Shown piece after piece: positions 1-8,962 of a DNA stretch of 64,000 bases. The notes beneath the pieces are model-generated. The model was not told the origin of the DNA. It saw only the letters and a program-made list of their open reading frames with translations, and did no database searches. The DNA lies in assembly GCF_002118315.1 (NCBI RefSeq), contig NZ_MTSZ01000006.1:1-64000 (forward strand), in the 5' to 3' direction. This stretch comes from Kiloniella majae. GTDB lineage: Bacteria > Pseudomonadota > Alphaproteobacteria > Kiloniellales > Kiloniellaceae. Numbering within the stretch: the stretch's first letter is position 1; every line of letters starts with the position of its first letter. A program made the position numbers and the translations under genes.

Positions 1-13
1 AAGTGCATAAAAA

Positions 14-38
14 AGCCAGCTGCAAAATGCAGCTGGCT
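14..38 (-). terminator. Intrinsic terminator-like hairpin
   Basis: An 11-base-pair perfect stem (AGCCAGCTGCA / TGCAGCTGGCT) with a 3-base loop. Read on the minus strand it is followed by a run of five T, so it would stop transcripts coming from the gltA side. It is the second such hairpin downstream of gltA; the gltA-proximal one lies at 237-261 and has a closely related stem. Confidence 0.7.
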
Positions 39-64
39 ATAACCTAAAAAAACGTCAACGTATT

Positions 65-229
65 TCAGGACGGGTCACCGATATTGGTGTGATTGTGTTT
101 GGGTAATCGTTTAGACAAAGTGATGGTATGTGAAACGAGATAGCGGTAAGTCATGTCGTAAATAATGCAGCTTTCTGTAACCTCGTCTTTGTAAAGAGTC
201 CGGAAAGGCTCAAAATGAATAACCTTCAT
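65..229 (-). CDS. Possible small protein, 54 aa, between two terminators
   Basis: An ATG at 229 opens a 54-codon frame ending in TGA at 65, lying exactly between the gltA terminator (237-261) and the second minus-strand hairpin (14-38). The peptide starts MKVIHFEPFRTLYKDEV and ends HNHTNIGDPS; no family is recognised, and it has no signal peptide or membrane segment. Against it: there is no Shine-Dalgarno sequence, because the start follows the terminator T-tract directly, and a frame of this size can occur by chance. In favour: the second terminator implies some transcript ends here. The interval could equally be a small RNA or just the tail of gltA read-through. Low confidence. Confidence 0.2.
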   Translation of the reverse strand: MKVIHFEPFRTLYKDEVTESCIIYDMTYRYLVSHTITLSKRLPKHNHTNIGDPS

Positions 230-236
230 AAAAAAA

Positions 237-261
237 AGCCAGTTGCTGAAAGCAACTGGCT
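237..261 (-). terminator. gltA terminator
   Basis: Stem of 11 base pairs (AGCCAGTTGCT / AGCAACTGGCT) with loop GAA. On the minus strand it is followed by seven T, about 30 bases after the gltA stop. It also has four T on the plus side, so it could work weakly in both directions. Confidence 0.88.
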
Positions 262-290
262 TTTGGAATTTATAAGTGTCGAACTTAAGT

Positions 291-1595
291 TTAGCGGTCT
301 TCGACAGGTATAAAGTTGCGCTCTCCAGATCCTAAATAAAGCTGGCGAGGGCGGCTGATCTTGTGGCTTGGATCTTCGATCATTTCTTTCCACTGAGCAA
401 CCCAACCAACTGTTCTTGCCAAGGCAAAGAGAACAGTGAACATTGATGTCGGGAAGTTCATTGCGCGTAGAATGATACCAGAATAGAAATCCACGTTCGG
501 GAAAAGCTTTTTGTCCGCAAAATATGGATCGGACAAAGCGAACTTTTCAAGTTCCATTGCCAATTCTAGAAGTGGGTCGTTAATGCCAAGCTCTTCCAGA
601 ACTTCATGACAGGATTCACGCATAACAGAAGCACGTGGATCGTAGTTCTTGTATACACGGTGCCCAAAGCCCATTAGACGGAAAGGATCATTTTTATCTT
701 TTGCACGTTCAATGAACTTTGGAATATTGTCTTTGTGTCCAATTTGCTGAAGCATGTTAAGAACAGCTTCGTTCGCTCCACCATGTGCAGGGCCCCAGAG
801 CGATGCAATACCTGCAGCAATACATGCAAAAGGATTTGCACCACTTGAACCTGCAATCCTCACCGTAGAGGTTGAGGCGTTCTGTTCGTGGTCAGCATGA
901 AGAATAAAGATACGATCCATCGCACGGACAAGTGCTGGGCTCGCTTTGTATTCTTCACATGGAACAGAGAAAGTCATGTGAAGGAAGTTTTCAGCATAGC
1001 TCAGATCATTCTTTGGATAGACGAAGGGCTGGCCAATAGAATATTTGTAGGCATAAGCAGCAATCGTCGGCATCTTCGCGATCAGGCGATGTGATGCGAT
1101 CAGACGTTGTTGTGGATCACGTATATCTGTTGAGTCATGATAAAACGCAGAAAGAGCACCTACAACACCAACCATAATTGACATCGGATGCGAATCACGG
1201 CGGAACCCGCGATAGAAATTCAGCATCTGTTCGTGAAGCATTGTATGGTAAGTGATTTGATTTTTGAATTCGTCTGATTCTGCTTTTGTTGGCAGTTCTC
1301 CGTTCAGAAGAAGGTAACATGTTTCCATGTAATCACTTCCAGAGGCTAGGTCTTCGATAGAATATCCTCTGTGGCGCAATATACCTTTGTCTCCATCAAT
1401 GTAAGTGATGGAAGAATCACAACTACCCGTTGAAGTGAAGCCAGGGTCATAAGTAAAGCAACCAGATTCACTATACAGTTTTCTAACATCGATAACATTT
1501 GGTCCACAAGTTCCTTCGAGGATTGGCATATCCCAACTGTGTCCGGTGCGGTTGTCCGTAACGGTGACGCTGTTTTTGTTGTCGGTATCTGACAT
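291..1595 (-). CDS. gltA: Citrate synthase (type II)
   Basis: Condenses oxaloacetate and acetyl-CoA to citrate, the entry step of the TCA cycle, in the cytoplasm. The 434-aa length is normal for the hexameric bacterial type. The catalytic triad can be read as His in [10 protein letters not shown] (about residue 270), His in MGFGHRVYK (about 312) and Asp in FPNVDFYSG (about 369). The N-terminal small domain with [17 protein letters not shown] is typical of proteobacterial GltA. The ATG is preceded by AGAGG at 8 bases. It lies downstream of gltX on the same strand, 110 bases away, but has its own promoter-like sequence and its own terminator, so it is probably transcribed mainly alone. Confidence 0.98.
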   Translation of the reverse strand: MSDTDNKNSVTVTDNRTGHSWDMPILEGTCGPNVIDVRKLYSESGCFTYDPGFTSTGSCDSSITYIDGDKGILRHRGYSIEDLASGSDYMETCYLLLNGELPTKAESDEFKNQITYHTMLHEQMLNFYRGFRRDSHPMSIMVGVVGALSAFYHDSTDIRDPQQRLIASHRLIAKMPTIAAYAYKYSIGQPFVYPKNDLSYAENFLHMTFSVPCEEYKASPALVRAMDRIFILHADHEQNASTSTVRIAGSSGANPFACIAAGIASLWGPAHGGANEAVLNMLQQIGHKDNIPKFIERAKDKNDPFRLMGFGHRVYKNYDPRASVMRESCHEVLEELGINDPLLELAMELEKFALSDPYFADKKLFPNVDFYSGIILRAMNFPTSMFTVLFALARTVGWVAQWKEMIEDPSHKISRPRQLYLGSGERNFIPVEDR

Positions 1596-1641
1596 ATTTG
1601 GAACCTCTGCTCTTTGTTATTATTCTGGTTTGTTGCGCAGC

Positions 1642-1670
1642 AGCATAATACTTTTGCTACTTAAGATCAA
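1642..1670 (-). promoter_or_regulatory. Putative gltA promoter
   Basis: On the minus strand TTGATC (1670-1665) and TATGCT (1647-1642) are separated by 17 bases and placed about 50 bases before the gltA start codon. Each hexamer matches the sigma-70 consensus at four of six positions. This is an inference from spacing and position only. Confidence 0.4.
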
Positions 1671-1705
1671 ATTGTGCGCTGCAATATTTTTGATTAATTA
1701 TTTCC

Positions 1706-3121
1706 TCAAACTTGATCCGTAATTCTGTTGATTGATTCGTCTTTGCCCAAGATTGCCATGACTTCAAAGATCCCTGGCGAAACATTAGAACCGCTTAGTG
1801 CGGCGCGTAATGGCTGGGCAACCTTGCCAAGTTTGAGTTCGTTCTCTTCGGCAAAGCTTTTGACTGTATTTTCCAGCAGGTCTTCTTTCCAGACAGAAAG
1901 GCTTTGAAGGACAGGTAACAGCGTCTTCAAGTTCTCTTTGCCTTCGTCTGACAGAAGTTTTTTGGCTTTATCGTTTAATTGCAAGGGGCGGCTCTTAACG
2001 TAAAAGGCAGCACTGTCGGCAAGATCGATAATCGTTTTTGCCCGTTCTTTCAGGCCAGACATCCCTTTGACAAGAACAGCTTTTTGGTCATCCGATATTG
2101 TAATCTCTTCCTTCTCGGAAATGAGGGGAGAAATAATATCAGCCAGATAGCTATCATCCGCATTACGGATGTAGATACCATTCAGATTTTCAAGCTTGGC
2201 AAAATCAAAGCGAGATGGCGATTTACCAACCCCGTCAATATCAAACCATTTGATGGCCTGTTCTGTCGAGATTATTTCCTCGTCACCATGTCCCCATCCA
2301 AGACGGAGTAAATAGTTACGCAAAGCTTCGGGCAAGTATCCCATATCATCGCGATAGGCTTCAACACCCAAGGCACCGTGGCGTTTTGAAAGCTTGGCAC
2401 CGTCTGCACCATGGATAAGAGGGATATGGGCAAAATTGGGAAGTTCCCACCCCATTGCTTTGAAGAGTTGGGTCTGTCTGAAAGCGTTTGTCAGGTGATC
2501 ATCCCCACGGATAATATGTGTAATCCCCATATCGTAATCATCAACAACAACAGACAACATATAGGTTGGTGTGCCATCGGCTCTTAGTAGGACCATGTCA
2601 TCAAGTTGGCTGTTGGCGACTGTAACCTCACCCTGTACAAGATCTTTGATGAGGGTTTCACCTTCCTGAGGCATCTTTAGGCGCACAACAGGTTTTACAC
2701 CGTCGGGGGCTTCTGATGCAGGGCGATCACGCCAGCGGCCATCATATTTCATTGGGCGACCTTCGGCACGTGCGGTTTCCCGCATTTCAGTCAACTCTTC
2801 TGGGCTGCAATAGCAGTGATAGGCTTTCCCTTCAGACAGAAGTTGATGAGCAACCTGTTGGTGGCGTTCTGCACGGGAAAACTGATAGGTGATTTCATCG
2901 TCATGTTTTAGCCCTAACCAGTCAAGACCATCAATGATGGCTTCGATGGCTTCAGGTGTTGAACGCTTGCGATCTGTATCTTCGATCCGCAATAAATATT
3001 TACCGCCATGGTGCTTGGCAAAAAGCCAGTTAAATAGGGCTGTACGTGCGCCACCAATATGAAGAAATCCAGTAGGTGAAGGTGCAAAACGGGTCACGAC
3101 CTGTTTCGTGGGATTGCTCAT
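1706..3121 (-). CDS. gltX: Glutamyl-tRNA synthetase
   Basis: Class I aminoacyl-tRNA synthetase charging tRNA-Glu. The HIGH-type motif is FLHIGG near the N-terminus (after FAPSPTG), and the KMSKS-type motif reads KLSKRHG in the middle of the protein. The order of Rossmann domain, stem-contact fold and C-terminal anticodon-binding helices, and the 471-aa length, fit bacterial GltX. The fragment [21 protein letters not shown] is cited here only in part: [10 protein letters not shown] is the classic substrate-binding segment. Some alphaproteobacteria have two GltX paralogues, one used for tRNA-Gln mischarging; the sequence alone does not say whether this one is discriminating. Its ATG at 3121 faces comEC across a 302-base regulatory gap. 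Confidence 0.97.
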   Translation of the reverse strand: MSNPTKQVVTRFAPSPTGFLHIGGARTALFNWLFAKHHGGKYLLRIEDTDRKRSTPEAIEAIIDGLDWLGLKHDDEITYQFSRAERHQQVAHQLLSEGKAYHCYCSPEELTEMRETARAEGRPMKYDGRWRDRPASEAPDGVKPVVRLKMPQEGETLIKDLVQGEVTVANSQLDDMVLLRADGTPTYMLSVVVDDYDMGITHIIRGDDHLTNAFRQTQLFKAMGWELPNFAHIPLIHGADGAKLSKRHGALGVEAYRDDMGYLPEALRNYLLRLGWGHGDEEIISTEQAIKWFDIDGVGKSPSRFDFAKLENLNGIYIRNADDSYLADIISPLISEKEEITISDDQKAVLVKGMSGLKERAKTIIDLADSAAFYVKSRPLQLNDKAKKLLSDEGKENLKTLLPVLQSLSVWKEDLLENTVKSFAEENELKLGKVAQPLRAALSGSNVSPGIFEVMAILGKDESINRITDQV

Positions 3122-3202
3122 GACGATCTTCCGATAATCCAGAGGTTTTGGGTATTAGTCTCAGTGAGGGTTATCCGGTGCTTGTGAGGTTCTGTAAAAC
3201 TC

Positions 3203-3215
3203 TTTACCTGGATAA
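3203..3215. promoter_or_regulatory. Operator-like palindrome, copy 1 (TTTACC type)
   Basis: TTTACCTGGATAA, an imperfect palindrome around a central T. It resembles the perfect copy at 3313-3325. No regulator can be assigned from the sequence. Confidence 0.3.
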
Positions 3216-3312
3216 CAAAGACTTTGTTTCGCCGGAGGTGTAACACATTGTTGGCTGTCTCGCAAATAGGCAGGTCCAAAATGAGTAGCTTTATCATATC
3301 ACTGTTATGTTT

Positions 3313-3325
3313 TTTACCAGGTAAA
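3313..3325. promoter_or_regulatory. Operator-like palindrome, copy 2 (TTTACC type)
   Basis: TTTACCAGGTAAA, a perfect 13-base palindrome about 100 bases before comEC and 190 bases before gltX. The pairing with a second copy at 3203-3215 suggests a dimeric repressor or looping site; this is inference. Confidence 0.35.
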
Positions 3326-3423
3326 CCAAGGTGTAAAAAATAGGCGGAGAGAGATAATCAGGCTGGGTTGAAAAAAGAAGATGTTTTTCCCTTTTGTTGT
3401 AATAAACTGACCGCCAGGGGGAT

Positions 3424-5541
3424 TTGAGGCTGTTAGAGATTTTCACCAAAGAGCAAGGCACTTTTGCTAACTGGTTTCCTGTCTTTATCGGGGCAGGTAT
3501 TGGGCTTTATTTTTCTCTGCCCTTTGAGCCAAGTTTACAACAGTCTCTGATTATTTTTTGCGGTTTGTGGTCTGTGGTTGCTGGTCTTTACTACTTCTTC
3601 CCGGCCTTTATTCGACATAATTCTCGCGGATCAGCTTATACGATGGGGAAGTATCTCTTTATCGCGGCTGCTTTAGCTTCGACGGGTTTCGTATCTGCGA
3701 CCTACAGGACCGATAGAATAGCTGCACCTGCAGTTGAGCGAGAGTTCGGTCCCAGCTATTTTGAAGGACGGGTTGTTCAGATCGAACCAAGCTCACCGGG
3801 GCAAAGATATTTGCTGGATAATTTGTCGGGCAAAGCCTTCAAGTGGCTCAGCACTCCTCATATCATGCGGTTGAAGTCTAATTTACAGCAAGAAAATATC
3901 CGCGTTGGAATGCGTGTGCGAGTTCTGGCTGTAATCCAGCCCCCAGCTCGTCCTAGTATTCCGGGTGGGTTTAACTATGCAAGGCATGCCTATTACCAAC
4001 AAATTGGCGCCGTTGGTTATATTCTTGGCAGAGTGAAGATTGTTGAAGAGCTGTCATCGAGAGAAAAGCAGAATGACTTTAATCACATGGGAATGACGGC
4101 CGCAGAAACCCGGAATTCAATTGTTAGAAAAGTAGGTAAACATTTAGAAGGTGATCAAAAAGATCTCGTTGTAACATTTTTAACGGGACAAAAAGGCGGC
4201 CTTTCGAAAAGAACCAAAGAAGAAATCCGGGATGCAGGTTTAGCTCATTTATTAGCTATTTCTGGATTACATATGGGCTTGATGGCAGGAATTCTTTTCT
4301 TTGTTATACGTTTTGTTTTGGCGTTGTTTCCAAGTGTCGCGTTAAACTTCCCAATCAAAAAGATTGCGGCAATTGCTGCCATTTTCTTTTGCTTTTTTTA
4401 TTTGCTGCTCATTAATCATCCTTTGTCAGCTCAACGAGCATTTATCATGATAGCAGTGAGCCTCAGCGCCGTTGTGTTGGATCGTAAAGCGCTTTCCATC
4501 AGAACTGTTTCTGTGGCGGCGGTATTTCTACTCGTGATTTATCCCGAAGTTTTGATTTCAGCCAGTTTTCAAATGTCATTTTCTGCTGTCTTGGCGCTTG
4601 TCGCTTTCTTTGAATGGTATTCTCATAAAAATGTCGAGCAGAATTTGTTTGGTAAAATGCTAAACGGGATAAAGCTTACCTGCTATTGTTCGCTTGTTGC
4701 GTCCATAGCTACCGCACCTTTTGTGCTCTATCATTTTCATAACCTGCCTTTATACGGCATCCTTGCCAACCTGGTGGCGGTTCCTTTCACAGCATTCGTT
4801 CTAATGCCATTGGTTTTGGTTTGTTATCTATTGCTTCCTTTTGGGATGGAAGGATGGGCTGTCCTAGTACTGGGGCAGGCGTTTGAATTCTTATTGTGGA
4901 TTGCGCGTGTGGTTGCCCATATCCCACATGGAGCGTGGCGATTAAGTGCTTTTCCTGTTTCTATGTTGGCCTTTGTGACGTTTGGCGGTATTTGGCTATG
5001 TCTTTTTAAAACAAAAATCAGATGGGCAGGGAGTATCCCTGTGGCCATATTTGTTATTTATATCAATACTGTTTCTGGAAAACCTGATGTTTTAATTGAC
5101 CCCAAAAGTCAGTTAGTTGGTATTGCCATAGGTGATACGCTTTACCTAAACAATACAAGACGATCGAGATTTGTTGCCCGGATCTGGAAACAGGATTTGG
5201 CGTTGGAAAATGTCAGGCCCTGGGAAGAGCTATCGCGTGATTATCTGAAGTGTGACGCAGAAGCTTGCCGCCTAACATTACAGGAAACAAAGTTATCTTT
5301 TATAAAAAACGGTACTGCTTTTTCAGAGGAGTGTAATCAGGGGGGATTGCTAATTGCAGCGAGACAAAAAATTCCACGTTGGTGTCATCAAAATAGTCAA
5401 GATGGCGGTAATCGTGCTCTGGACTATTGGAGCTTGAGAAAAGGTGGTGTGCACAGCATATCACTTAAACAGGGCGCACCACCAAACATACAAACAGTTA
5501 GTGAATTTACAGGCAATCGCCCGTGGAATAGAGGTGATTAA
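3424..5541 (+). CDS. comEC: ComEC/Rec2 family DNA-uptake channel protein
   Basis: Polytopic inner-membrane protein of the family that carries single-stranded DNA into the cytoplasm during natural transformation. The order is N-terminal DUF4131 region (several membrane segments then a soluble OB-like part, to about residue 220), the signature competence core around DAGLAHLLAISGLHMG, a block of about nine hydrophobic helices, and a soluble tail from about residue 560. The tail occupies the place of the metallo-beta-lactamase-like domain but shows no HxHxDH metal motif. A TTG at 3424 is the start chosen; it follows AGGGGG closely, and an upstream in-frame stop at 3403 leaves no earlier option. 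Whether the organism is transformable is not shown here, as no other competence genes are in the window. Confidence 0.9.
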   Translation: MRLLEIFTKEQGTFANWFPVFIGAGIGLYFSLPFEPSLQQSLIIFCGLWSVVAGLYYFFPAFIRHNSRGSAYTMGKYLFIAAALASTGFVSATYRTDRIAAPAVEREFGPSYFEGRVVQIEPSSPGQRYLLDNLSGKAFKWLSTPHIMRLKSNLQQENIRVGMRVRVLAVIQPPARPSIPGGFNYARHAYYQQIGAVGYILGRVKIVEELSSREKQNDFNHMGMTAAETRNSIVRKVGKHLEGDQKDLVVTFLTGQKGGLSKRTKEEIRDAGLAHLLAISGLHMGLMAGILFFVIRFVLALFPSVALNFPIKKIAAIAAIFFCFFYLLLINHPLSAQRAFIMIAVSLSAVVLDRKALSIRTVSVAAVFLLVIYPEVLISASFQMSFSAVLALVAFFEWYSHKNVEQNLFGKMLNGIKLTCYCSLVASIATAPFVLYHFHNLPLYGILANLVAVPFTAFVLMPLVLVCYLLLPFGMEGWAVLVLGQAFEFLLWIARVVAHIPHGAWRLSAFPVSMLAFVTFGGIWLCLFKTKIRWAGSIPVAIFVIYINTVSGKPDVLIDPKSQLVGIAIGDTLYLNNTRRSRFVARIWKQDLALENVRPWEELSRDYLKCDAEACRLTLQETKLSFIKNGTAFSEECNQGGLLIAARQKIPRWCHQNSQDGGNRALDYWSLRKGGVHSISLKQGAPPNIQTVSEFTGNRPWNRGD

Positions 5542-5580
5542 AGTTCAATAAGGATATTAGGAATGTTTTGTAATATACTG

Positions 5581-6282
5581 TTAATGATATGTTCTTAGCA
5601 ATCCAACAAGCTTGCCTTGAACTTGAACTCTGCCTGCTTCGTAGATTTTGGTTTCATAGGCAGCATTAGCAGGCTCTAGTTTAATTTTACCGCTTTGGCG
5701 TCGGACATGTTTAAGAGTTGCTTCTGTATTATCAACAAAAGCCACGCCAATTTGTCCATTTTCTATGGTGTCGCATCTTTTGATTAGCACAGTGTCGCCA
5801 TCAAGAATGCCAGCCTCGATCATGGAATCACCTTCCACAGTAAGGGCGTAGTGATCACCGCTGCCGAGAAGGTTCAATGGAACATCAACGTAGTTGGCTG
5901 GATCGTTCAGTGCTTCGATAGGAGTACCGGCAGCGATTTTCCCATAGAGTGGAAGTTGCACGGTGTCATCAGATGATTGATTAGCTGCTTCTATGTTGTC
6001 ATTAAGCAGAGGATTGTTTTGTTGCTTAAGGGCGTCATGTTCCTGATGTTGTGGTACTGGTCCGAGATCTTCAGGTAACCTCAGGATTTCAACGGCACGT
6101 GCTCTGTGTGCAAGTCTGCGGATAAAACCGCGTTCTTCCAAGGCGGTGATCAGGCGATGAATGCCAGATTTTGACTTTAATTCCAATGCGTCCTTCATTT
6201 CATCAAAAGAAGGCGAAACCCCGGTTCGGGTCAAGTGATCCCGAATGTAAAGCAATAGCTCACGTTGTTTCTTGGTCAGCAT
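5581..6282 (-). CDS. lexA: LexA repressor / SOS-response autoprotease
   Basis: Represses DNA-damage genes and self-cleaves when RecA is activated. The N-terminal winged helix (MLTKKQRELL to about residue 70) contains SFDEMKDALELKSKSGIH, the recognition region typical of alphaproteobacteria. A linker with many polar residues spans about 71-108. The S24 peptidase domain has the Ala118-Gly119 cleavage site in GKIAAGTP, Ser153 in VEGDSMIEAG and Lys191 in EATLKHV. I chose the ATG at 6282, preceded by GGGGGA, because the family begins MLT; an extension to 6324 is possible in frame but has no support. A perfect GTTC-N7-GTTC box at 6343-6357 shows autoregulation. Confidence 0.96.
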   Translation of the reverse strand: MLTKKQRELLLYIRDHLTRTGVSPSFDEMKDALELKSKSGIHRLITALEERGFIRRLAHRARAVEILRLPEDLGPVPQHQEHDALKQQNNPLLNDNIEAANQSSDDTVQLPLYGKIAAGTPIEALNDPANYVDVPLNLLGSGDHYALTVEGDSMIEAGILDGDTVLIKRCDTIENGQIGVAFVDNTEATLKHVRRQSGKIKLEPANAAYETKIYEAGRVQVQGKLVGLLRTYH

Positions 6283-6342
6283 TAAAATTCCCCCGAAATA
6301 CAGAACTTGATTTCTGTAGAACAAAACAAAAACATATCTTTT

Positions 6343-6357
6343 GTTCTACTTTGGTTC
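6343..6357. promoter_or_regulatory. LexA (SOS) box of lexA
   Basis: GTTC-TACTTTG-GTTC, an exact match to the direct-repeat GTTC-N7-GTTC operator established for alphaproteobacterial LexA. It lies about 60 bases before the lexA start codon, between the moeA stop and lexA. Confidence 0.9.
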
Positions 6358-6395
6358 TCGTTTCAGGTCAAGAGGTTTTGCGTCTTTTCTTTCGC

Positions 6396-7589
6396 CTAAA
6401 GCCTAATTATCTCGACTTCTGTTCCTTTGGCCGCAGGTGAGGCAAAAGGGGCCCGGATCACGAGGCAATCTGCTTTACGGAGTAGATTTAACATCGCGCT
6501 GTCCTGCCGATCAAAAGGGGTGGCCTCTAGCTGTCCGGATGAATTGGTTGATAATTTGGCTCTCAAATAATCCTGCCGTTTATCATTCTCTCCAAGAGCT
6601 TGGGTAAGAACAGCCTTTTCTATCTGTAGATTATCAGGGTTTCTGCCCGTCATCTTCCATAAGGCAGGGCGGGCAAAAATATAGGCGCAGACAAGGGTTG
6701 AAACCGGATTTCCTGGAAGGCCAATCATTGGCGTTTGCCCAAGCTTGCCAAAAATCAGCGGTTTCCCGGGACGCATGGCAATCCGCCAGAAGTCAATTTC
6801 AAGGCCTTGCTCTCCAAGTACAGAGCGAACGAGGTCGTGGTCGCCAACGGACGCACCGCCTGTCGTTAATAACAGATCCGCACCTTCAGCCCCCTTAGCC
6901 ATAGCAGAGAGGGCTTCCTTGTCATCGGGGGCAATGCCAAGCGATATAGGTTCACCACCGCATTCTTTAACAAATGACATCAGGGCGGTTGTGTTCGAGC
7001 TAATGATTTGATTTGGACCCGGTGTAACTCCGGGCAGGACAACTTCATTACCTGTAGCCAGTATTGCAACCTTGGGCTTCCGGTATACTTCTAGCCAGGG
7101 GTGGTTCATGGCTGCGGCAAGTGCGAGGTCACGTGCTGTGAGTGTTGTACCCTTTTCTAGACCGATTTGCCCTTCGCTAAAATCCAGTCCGGCAGGGCGA
7201 ATGTAACGACCTGGTACTTGGCCTTGTTTAACAGTGACGTTTACATCGTCGTGATCTGTATTTTCCTGAATAACAATACAGTCAGCACCAAGAGGAACGG
7301 GGCCACCAGTAAAGATACGAACGGCTTCGCCATCTTGAAGCTGAGCCTCATAGCTTCCACCAGCTGGTGCTTCGCCTCTTATTTTGAGGGTAACAGGAAC
7401 GGTCTGAATATCAGAGGACTTTACGGCAAAGCCATCCATGGCAGAAACATCGCTCGGGGGTTGTGTCAATCTGGCTTTGATATCTTTTGCGAGAACCCGT
7501 CCCAAGCCATCGTGCAGGGAGATGGTTTCGGGCGACAGTTCTGTGAAACCAGCAAGAATCCGTTGTAAAGCTTCTTCAACTCGTATCAT
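6396..7589 (-). CDS. moeA: Molybdopterin molybdenumtransferase MoeA
   Basis: Inserts molybdate into adenylated molybdopterin in the last step of molybdenum cofactor synthesis. The 397-aa length is standard. Readable family motifs are DVSAMDGFA near residue 45, FTGGPVPLGAD near 95, the MoCF-binding TTGGASVGDHD near 245 and GLPGNPVS near 295. Its ATG overlaps the moaC stop by one base (TAATG), so the two are translationally coupled. Grouping with moaC, lexA and the trp genes is a common alphaproteobacterial arrangement (from memory of related genomes). Confidence 0.97.
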   Translation of the reverse strand: MIRVEEALQRILAGFTELSPETISLHDGLGRVLAKDIKARLTQPPSDVSAMDGFAVKSSDIQTVPVTLKIRGEAPAGGSYEAQLQDGEAVRIFTGGPVPLGADCIVIQENTDHDDVNVTVKQGQVPGRYIRPAGLDFSEGQIGLEKGTTLTARDLALAAAMNHPWLEVYRKPKVAILATGNEVVLPGVTPGPNQIISSNTTALMSFVKECGGEPISLGIAPDDKEALSAMAKGAEGADLLLTTGGASVGDHDLVRSVLGEQGLEIDFWRIAMRPGKPLIFGKLGQTPMIGLPGNPVSTLVCAYIFARPALWKMTGRNPDNLQIEKAVLTQALGENDKRQDYLRAKLSTNSSGQLEATPFDRQDSAMLNLLRKADCLVIRAPFASPAAKGTEVEIIRL

Positions 7590-8074
7590 TATTTCGCCTC
7601 GTAGGTGCCTGATTTACCACCAGTTTTTTTGACAAGTCTGATGTCTGTGATTTGAATACCTTTATCAACTGCTTTACACATATCGTAGATGGTTAAAGAT
7701 GCGACAGATACTGCGGTCAAGGCTTCCATCTCGACACCAGTTTGCCCCGTTAGTTTACAGGTTCCAATAACTTCAATGGCGTTATTATCAGGATCCAGAG
7801 TGAAATCAACCTTCACGGATGTCAGCATCAGGGGGTGGCATAGAGGGATCAGATCGGGCGTTTTTTTTGCCCCCATAATACCAGCCAAGCGTGCGATTGC
7901 GAGAACGTCGCCCTTTTTGAAGCCGCCTTGTTGAATAAGCTGCATTGTTTCAGGTTGAACCAATACTCGCCCTTTGGCTATTGCTGTTCTGACGGTTTCG
8001 GTCTTATCCGAAACATCAACCATGACAGCTTTGCCCTCTTGATCAAAGTGAGTAAGTTCGTTTCCTGATGACAT
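7589..8074 (-). CDS. moaC: Cyclic pyranopterin monophosphate synthase MoaC
   Basis: Converts the 3',8-cyclo-GTP made by MoaA into cyclic pyranopterin monophosphate, an early molybdenum-cofactor step. The 161-aa sequence holds the conserved segments [24 protein letters not shown] and [10 protein letters not shown], with the Asp-Met-Cys-Lys active-site region intact. It stops inside the start codon of moeA, giving a moaC-moeA pair. MoaA, MoaD and MoaE are not in the window. A short gap of 93 bases with the trpC terminator hairpin separates it from trpC. Confidence 0.97.
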   Translation of the reverse strand: MSSGNELTHFDQEGKAVMVDVSDKTETVRTAIAKGRVLVQPETMQLIQQGGFKKGDVLAIARLAGIMGAKKTPDLIPLCHPLMLTSVKVDFTLDPDNNAIEVIGTCKLTGQTGVEMEALTAVSVASLTIYDMCKAVDKGIQITDIRLVKKTGGKSGTYEAK

Positions 8075-8148
8075 CTTTTTTATCCAATTTAGTACGCAAC
8101 CGCATCTATTCTAGAGATTAGGTATCTTATTGATAATATCTTTTATAA

Positions 8149-8166
8149 CCGGGGGCATTCCCCCGG
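8149..8166 (-). terminator. Hairpin after trpC
   Basis: A seven-base-pair GC-only stem (CCGGGGG / CCCCCGG) with a 4-base loop starting two bases after the trpC stop on the minus strand. The following sequence is T-poor (TTATAAAAG), so termination may be partial and allow read-through into moaC-moeA. Confidence 0.55.
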
Positions 8167-8167
8167 C

Positions 8168-8962
8168 TTATTGTTTTAGGAGATTGATAGTGGCTGCGGT
8201 GACATCTTCCTGACGCATTAATGATTCCCCGATCAAAAAGGTCGTGGCTCCGATTGCCTGCATGCGGTTTAAATCTGCGGGGCTGTATAAACCGCTTTCG
8301 GCAACAAGTAATTTGTCCTGTGGAACCATCTTGGATAGCTCTTCTGTTGTTGCAATATCAACTACGAGTGTCTTCAGGTTTCTGTTATTAACACCAAGAA
8401 GAGGGGACTTGAGGGTATTGAGTGCTCTGGTCAGTTCCTCTGCATTATGAACCTCTACCAGCACGTCCATGCCAAGATCAAAAGCAAGGCTTTCAAGTTC
8501 GCTTGCCTGCTGATCTTCCAATGCGGCCATAATCAGGAGAATACAATCTGCGCCAAGTGCACGTGATTCGACAATTTGGTATGGCTCAAGCATGAAATCC
8601 TTGCGCAGGGCCGGAAGGTCGACAGCGGCGCGCGCGTCGAGCAGATATTGATCTGCACCTTGAAAATAAGGCTCGTCGGTTAGAACAGAAAGGCACGTTG
8701 CGCCACCAGATTGGTATGCTTTAGCTAGGGATGCGGGGTCAAAATCTGCCCGGATGAGGCCTTTGCTTGGTGATGCCTTTTTAATCTCGCTGATCAGGCC
8801 ATACTTGCCTTGCTCGTATTTGCTTTGTAGGGCTTTGTAAAAGCCGCGCGGGGTATCTTGAGCTGCCGCTTTTGCTTCCAATTCAGAAAGAGAGGTTTTT
8901 TCTTTTCTGGCTCGCACAAATTCGAGCTTATCATCACAAATGCGTTTGAGAACATCACTCAC
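8168..8962 (-). CDS. trpC: Indole-3-glycerol phosphate synthase
   Basis: Closes the indole ring in tryptophan synthesis. The 264-aa TIM barrel shows [10 protein letters not shown] (catalytic Lys), the [12 protein letters not shown] segment, [20 protein letters not shown] and LVAESGLYS phosphate-binding loop. It is monofunctional, without a fused TrpF. The start ATG overlaps the end of trpD by four bases (ATGA), so trpD and trpC are coupled. Confidence 0.98.
   Translation of the reverse strand: MSDVLKRICDDKLEFVRARKEKTSLSELEAKAAAQDTPRGFYKALQSKYEQGKYGLISEIKKASPSKGLIRADFDPASLAKAYQSGGATCLSVLTDEPYFQGADQYLLDARAAVDLPALRKDFMLEPYQIVESRALGADCILLIMAALEDQQASELESLAFDLGMDVLVEVHNAEELTRALNTLKSPLLGVNNRNLKTLVVDIATTEELSKMVPQDKLLVAESGLYSPADLNRMQAIGATTFLIGESLMRQEDVTAATINLLKQ

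Larger units (their letters stand above)
3122..3423. other. Divergent intergenic region gltX / comEC
   Basis: A 302-base gene-free stretch between two divergent genes, so it must hold both promoters. The notable content is two copies of a TTTACC palindrome, TTTACC-T-GGATAA at 3203-3215 and the perfect TTTACC-A-GGTAAA at 3313-3325, centred 110 bases apart. A purine-rich AGGGGG lies at 3416-3421 directly before the comEC start. No open frame or stable terminator was seen. Confidence 0.6.

Noticed and set aside
7167-7568. 133-codon plus-strand frame inside moeA
   Set aside because: Shadow of moeA; no ribosome site, no homology features.
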